Positions 5,823-5,902 of a DNA stretch of 5,902 bases are shown piece after piece. Made by a program: the position numbers and the translations under genes. Below the pieces are notes generated by a model, which was not told the DNA's origin, ran no database searches, and saw only the letters and a list, made by a program, of their open reading frames with translations. The stretch is taken from contig JABMDH010000015.1 in NCBI GenBank assembly GCA_015904075.1, forward strand, positions 10,987 through 16,888. The letters run 5' to 3'. This DNA comes from Nitrospira sp. Lineage in GTDB: Bacteria > Nitrospirota > Nitrospiria > Nitrospirales > Nitrospiraceae. The number at the start of each line of letters is the position of its first letter. Within the stretch, counting starts at the first letter, position 1.

Positions 5823-5868
5823 GTGCAACACCAGTATCCTGGGGACTCCAGGAACCAAGGAGTTGCAC
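5823..5868 (+). promoter_or_regulatory. Nested hairpin in the transposase leader
   Basis: An outer pair GTGCAAC (5823-5829) with GTTGCAC (5862-5868) encloses an inner perfect stem TCCTGG-GGACT-CCAGGA (5837-5853). The right outer arm begins at the last G of the Shine-Dalgarno AAGGAG and runs to the base before ATG 5869, so the folded RNA would partly hide the start region. Insertion sequences such as IS10 and IS50 use comparable structures to block translation from read-through transcripts; that role here is inferred. Confidence 0.45.
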
Positions 5869-5902
5869 ATGGCTACGTATCGACGATTGACCCTCATGGA
5901 AC
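5869..5902 (+). CDS. IS30-family-like transposase, first 11 codons (3' end outside window)
   Basis: ATG 5869 opens a frame reading MATYRRLTLME before the window ends. The YRRLTLMER-type opening is familiar from IS30-family DDE transposases, where it leads into the N-terminal helix-turn-helix. AAGGAG (5857-5862) lies 6 nt upstream, an excellent ribosome site. Eleven residues are too few for a firm call, but the interrupted neighbouring gene and the leader structure agree with it. A weak promoter could be TTCAAG (5811-5816), 18 bp, TATCCT (5835-5840). Confidence 0.55.
   Translation, partial: MATYRRLTLME

Larger units (their letters stand above)
5799..5902 (+). mobile_element. Left end of an IS30-family-like insertion sequence (continues beyond window)
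   Basis: Three observations support a mobile element beginning near 5799-5806. The host DUF6714 frame stops here. The bases TGTGGGTTCAAG...GTGCAAC resemble terminal regions of IS30-family elements as I remember them. A transposase-like ORF starts 60-70 bp inside. The right end and the target duplication lie outside the window, so the terminal inverted repeat cannot be confirmed. Confidence 0.5.

Overview
The window looks like ordinary chromosome from a GC-rich Gram-negative-type bacterium. The gene set (a ClpS-like adaptor, a DUF3386 protein, a TPM-domain protein, a UbiH/PHBH-type flavin monooxygenase, a small exported PLD-family nuclease and a DUF6714 protein) would suit a Nitrospira-like organism. 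That assignment is an impression from memory of such gene sets, not a proof; no rRNA or other marker is present. No tRNA, rRNA, CRISPR array or prophage was seen. Genes are tightly packed and the longest gene-free gap is about 264 bp (590-853).

Layout. At the left edge is the 3' end of a ClpS-like gene (+). It converges on a small minus-strand gene (215-589) whose product has a compact N-terminal part and a long Lys/Pro/Ala-rich basic tail. A divergent gap (590-853) carries a promoter-like element for each side. A complete DUF3386 gene (854-1528, +) follows. It converges on a minus-strand unit of three closely coupled genes, read from right to left: FAD monooxygenase (4299-3022), nucleotidyltransferase-fold protein (3017-2259) and exported TPM-domain protein (2262-1366). 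The nucleotidyltransferase has Asn where the metal-binding Asp residues are normally found. The TPM frame runs through a terminator-like hairpin and 163 bp into the antisense of DUF3386, which suggests a damaged or unusual 3' end.

Upstream of that unit is a 135-bp gap with an inverted array of a degenerate RAGGYY hexamer around a small perfect hairpin, plus a promoter-like TTGACA box. Next comes a second minus-strand unit of two genes separated by 2 nt: an unrecognised 123-aa protein (5372-5001) and a 187-aa exported PLD-superfamily protein with one complete HKD motif (4998-4435).

At the right edge the 3' portion of a DUF6714 gene (minus strand) stops at what appears to be the left end of an insertion sequence. 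The first 11 codons of an ORF there resemble the start of IS30-family transposases, preceded by a strong Shine-Dalgarno and a nested hairpin. The clearest sign of genome change in the window is therefore this gene disrupted by a mobile element. I see no complete defence system or other obvious new multi-gene system. The most useful leads are the substituted nucleotidyltransferase, the TPM 3' end, the structured hexamer repeat and the unknown-protein/PLD pair.
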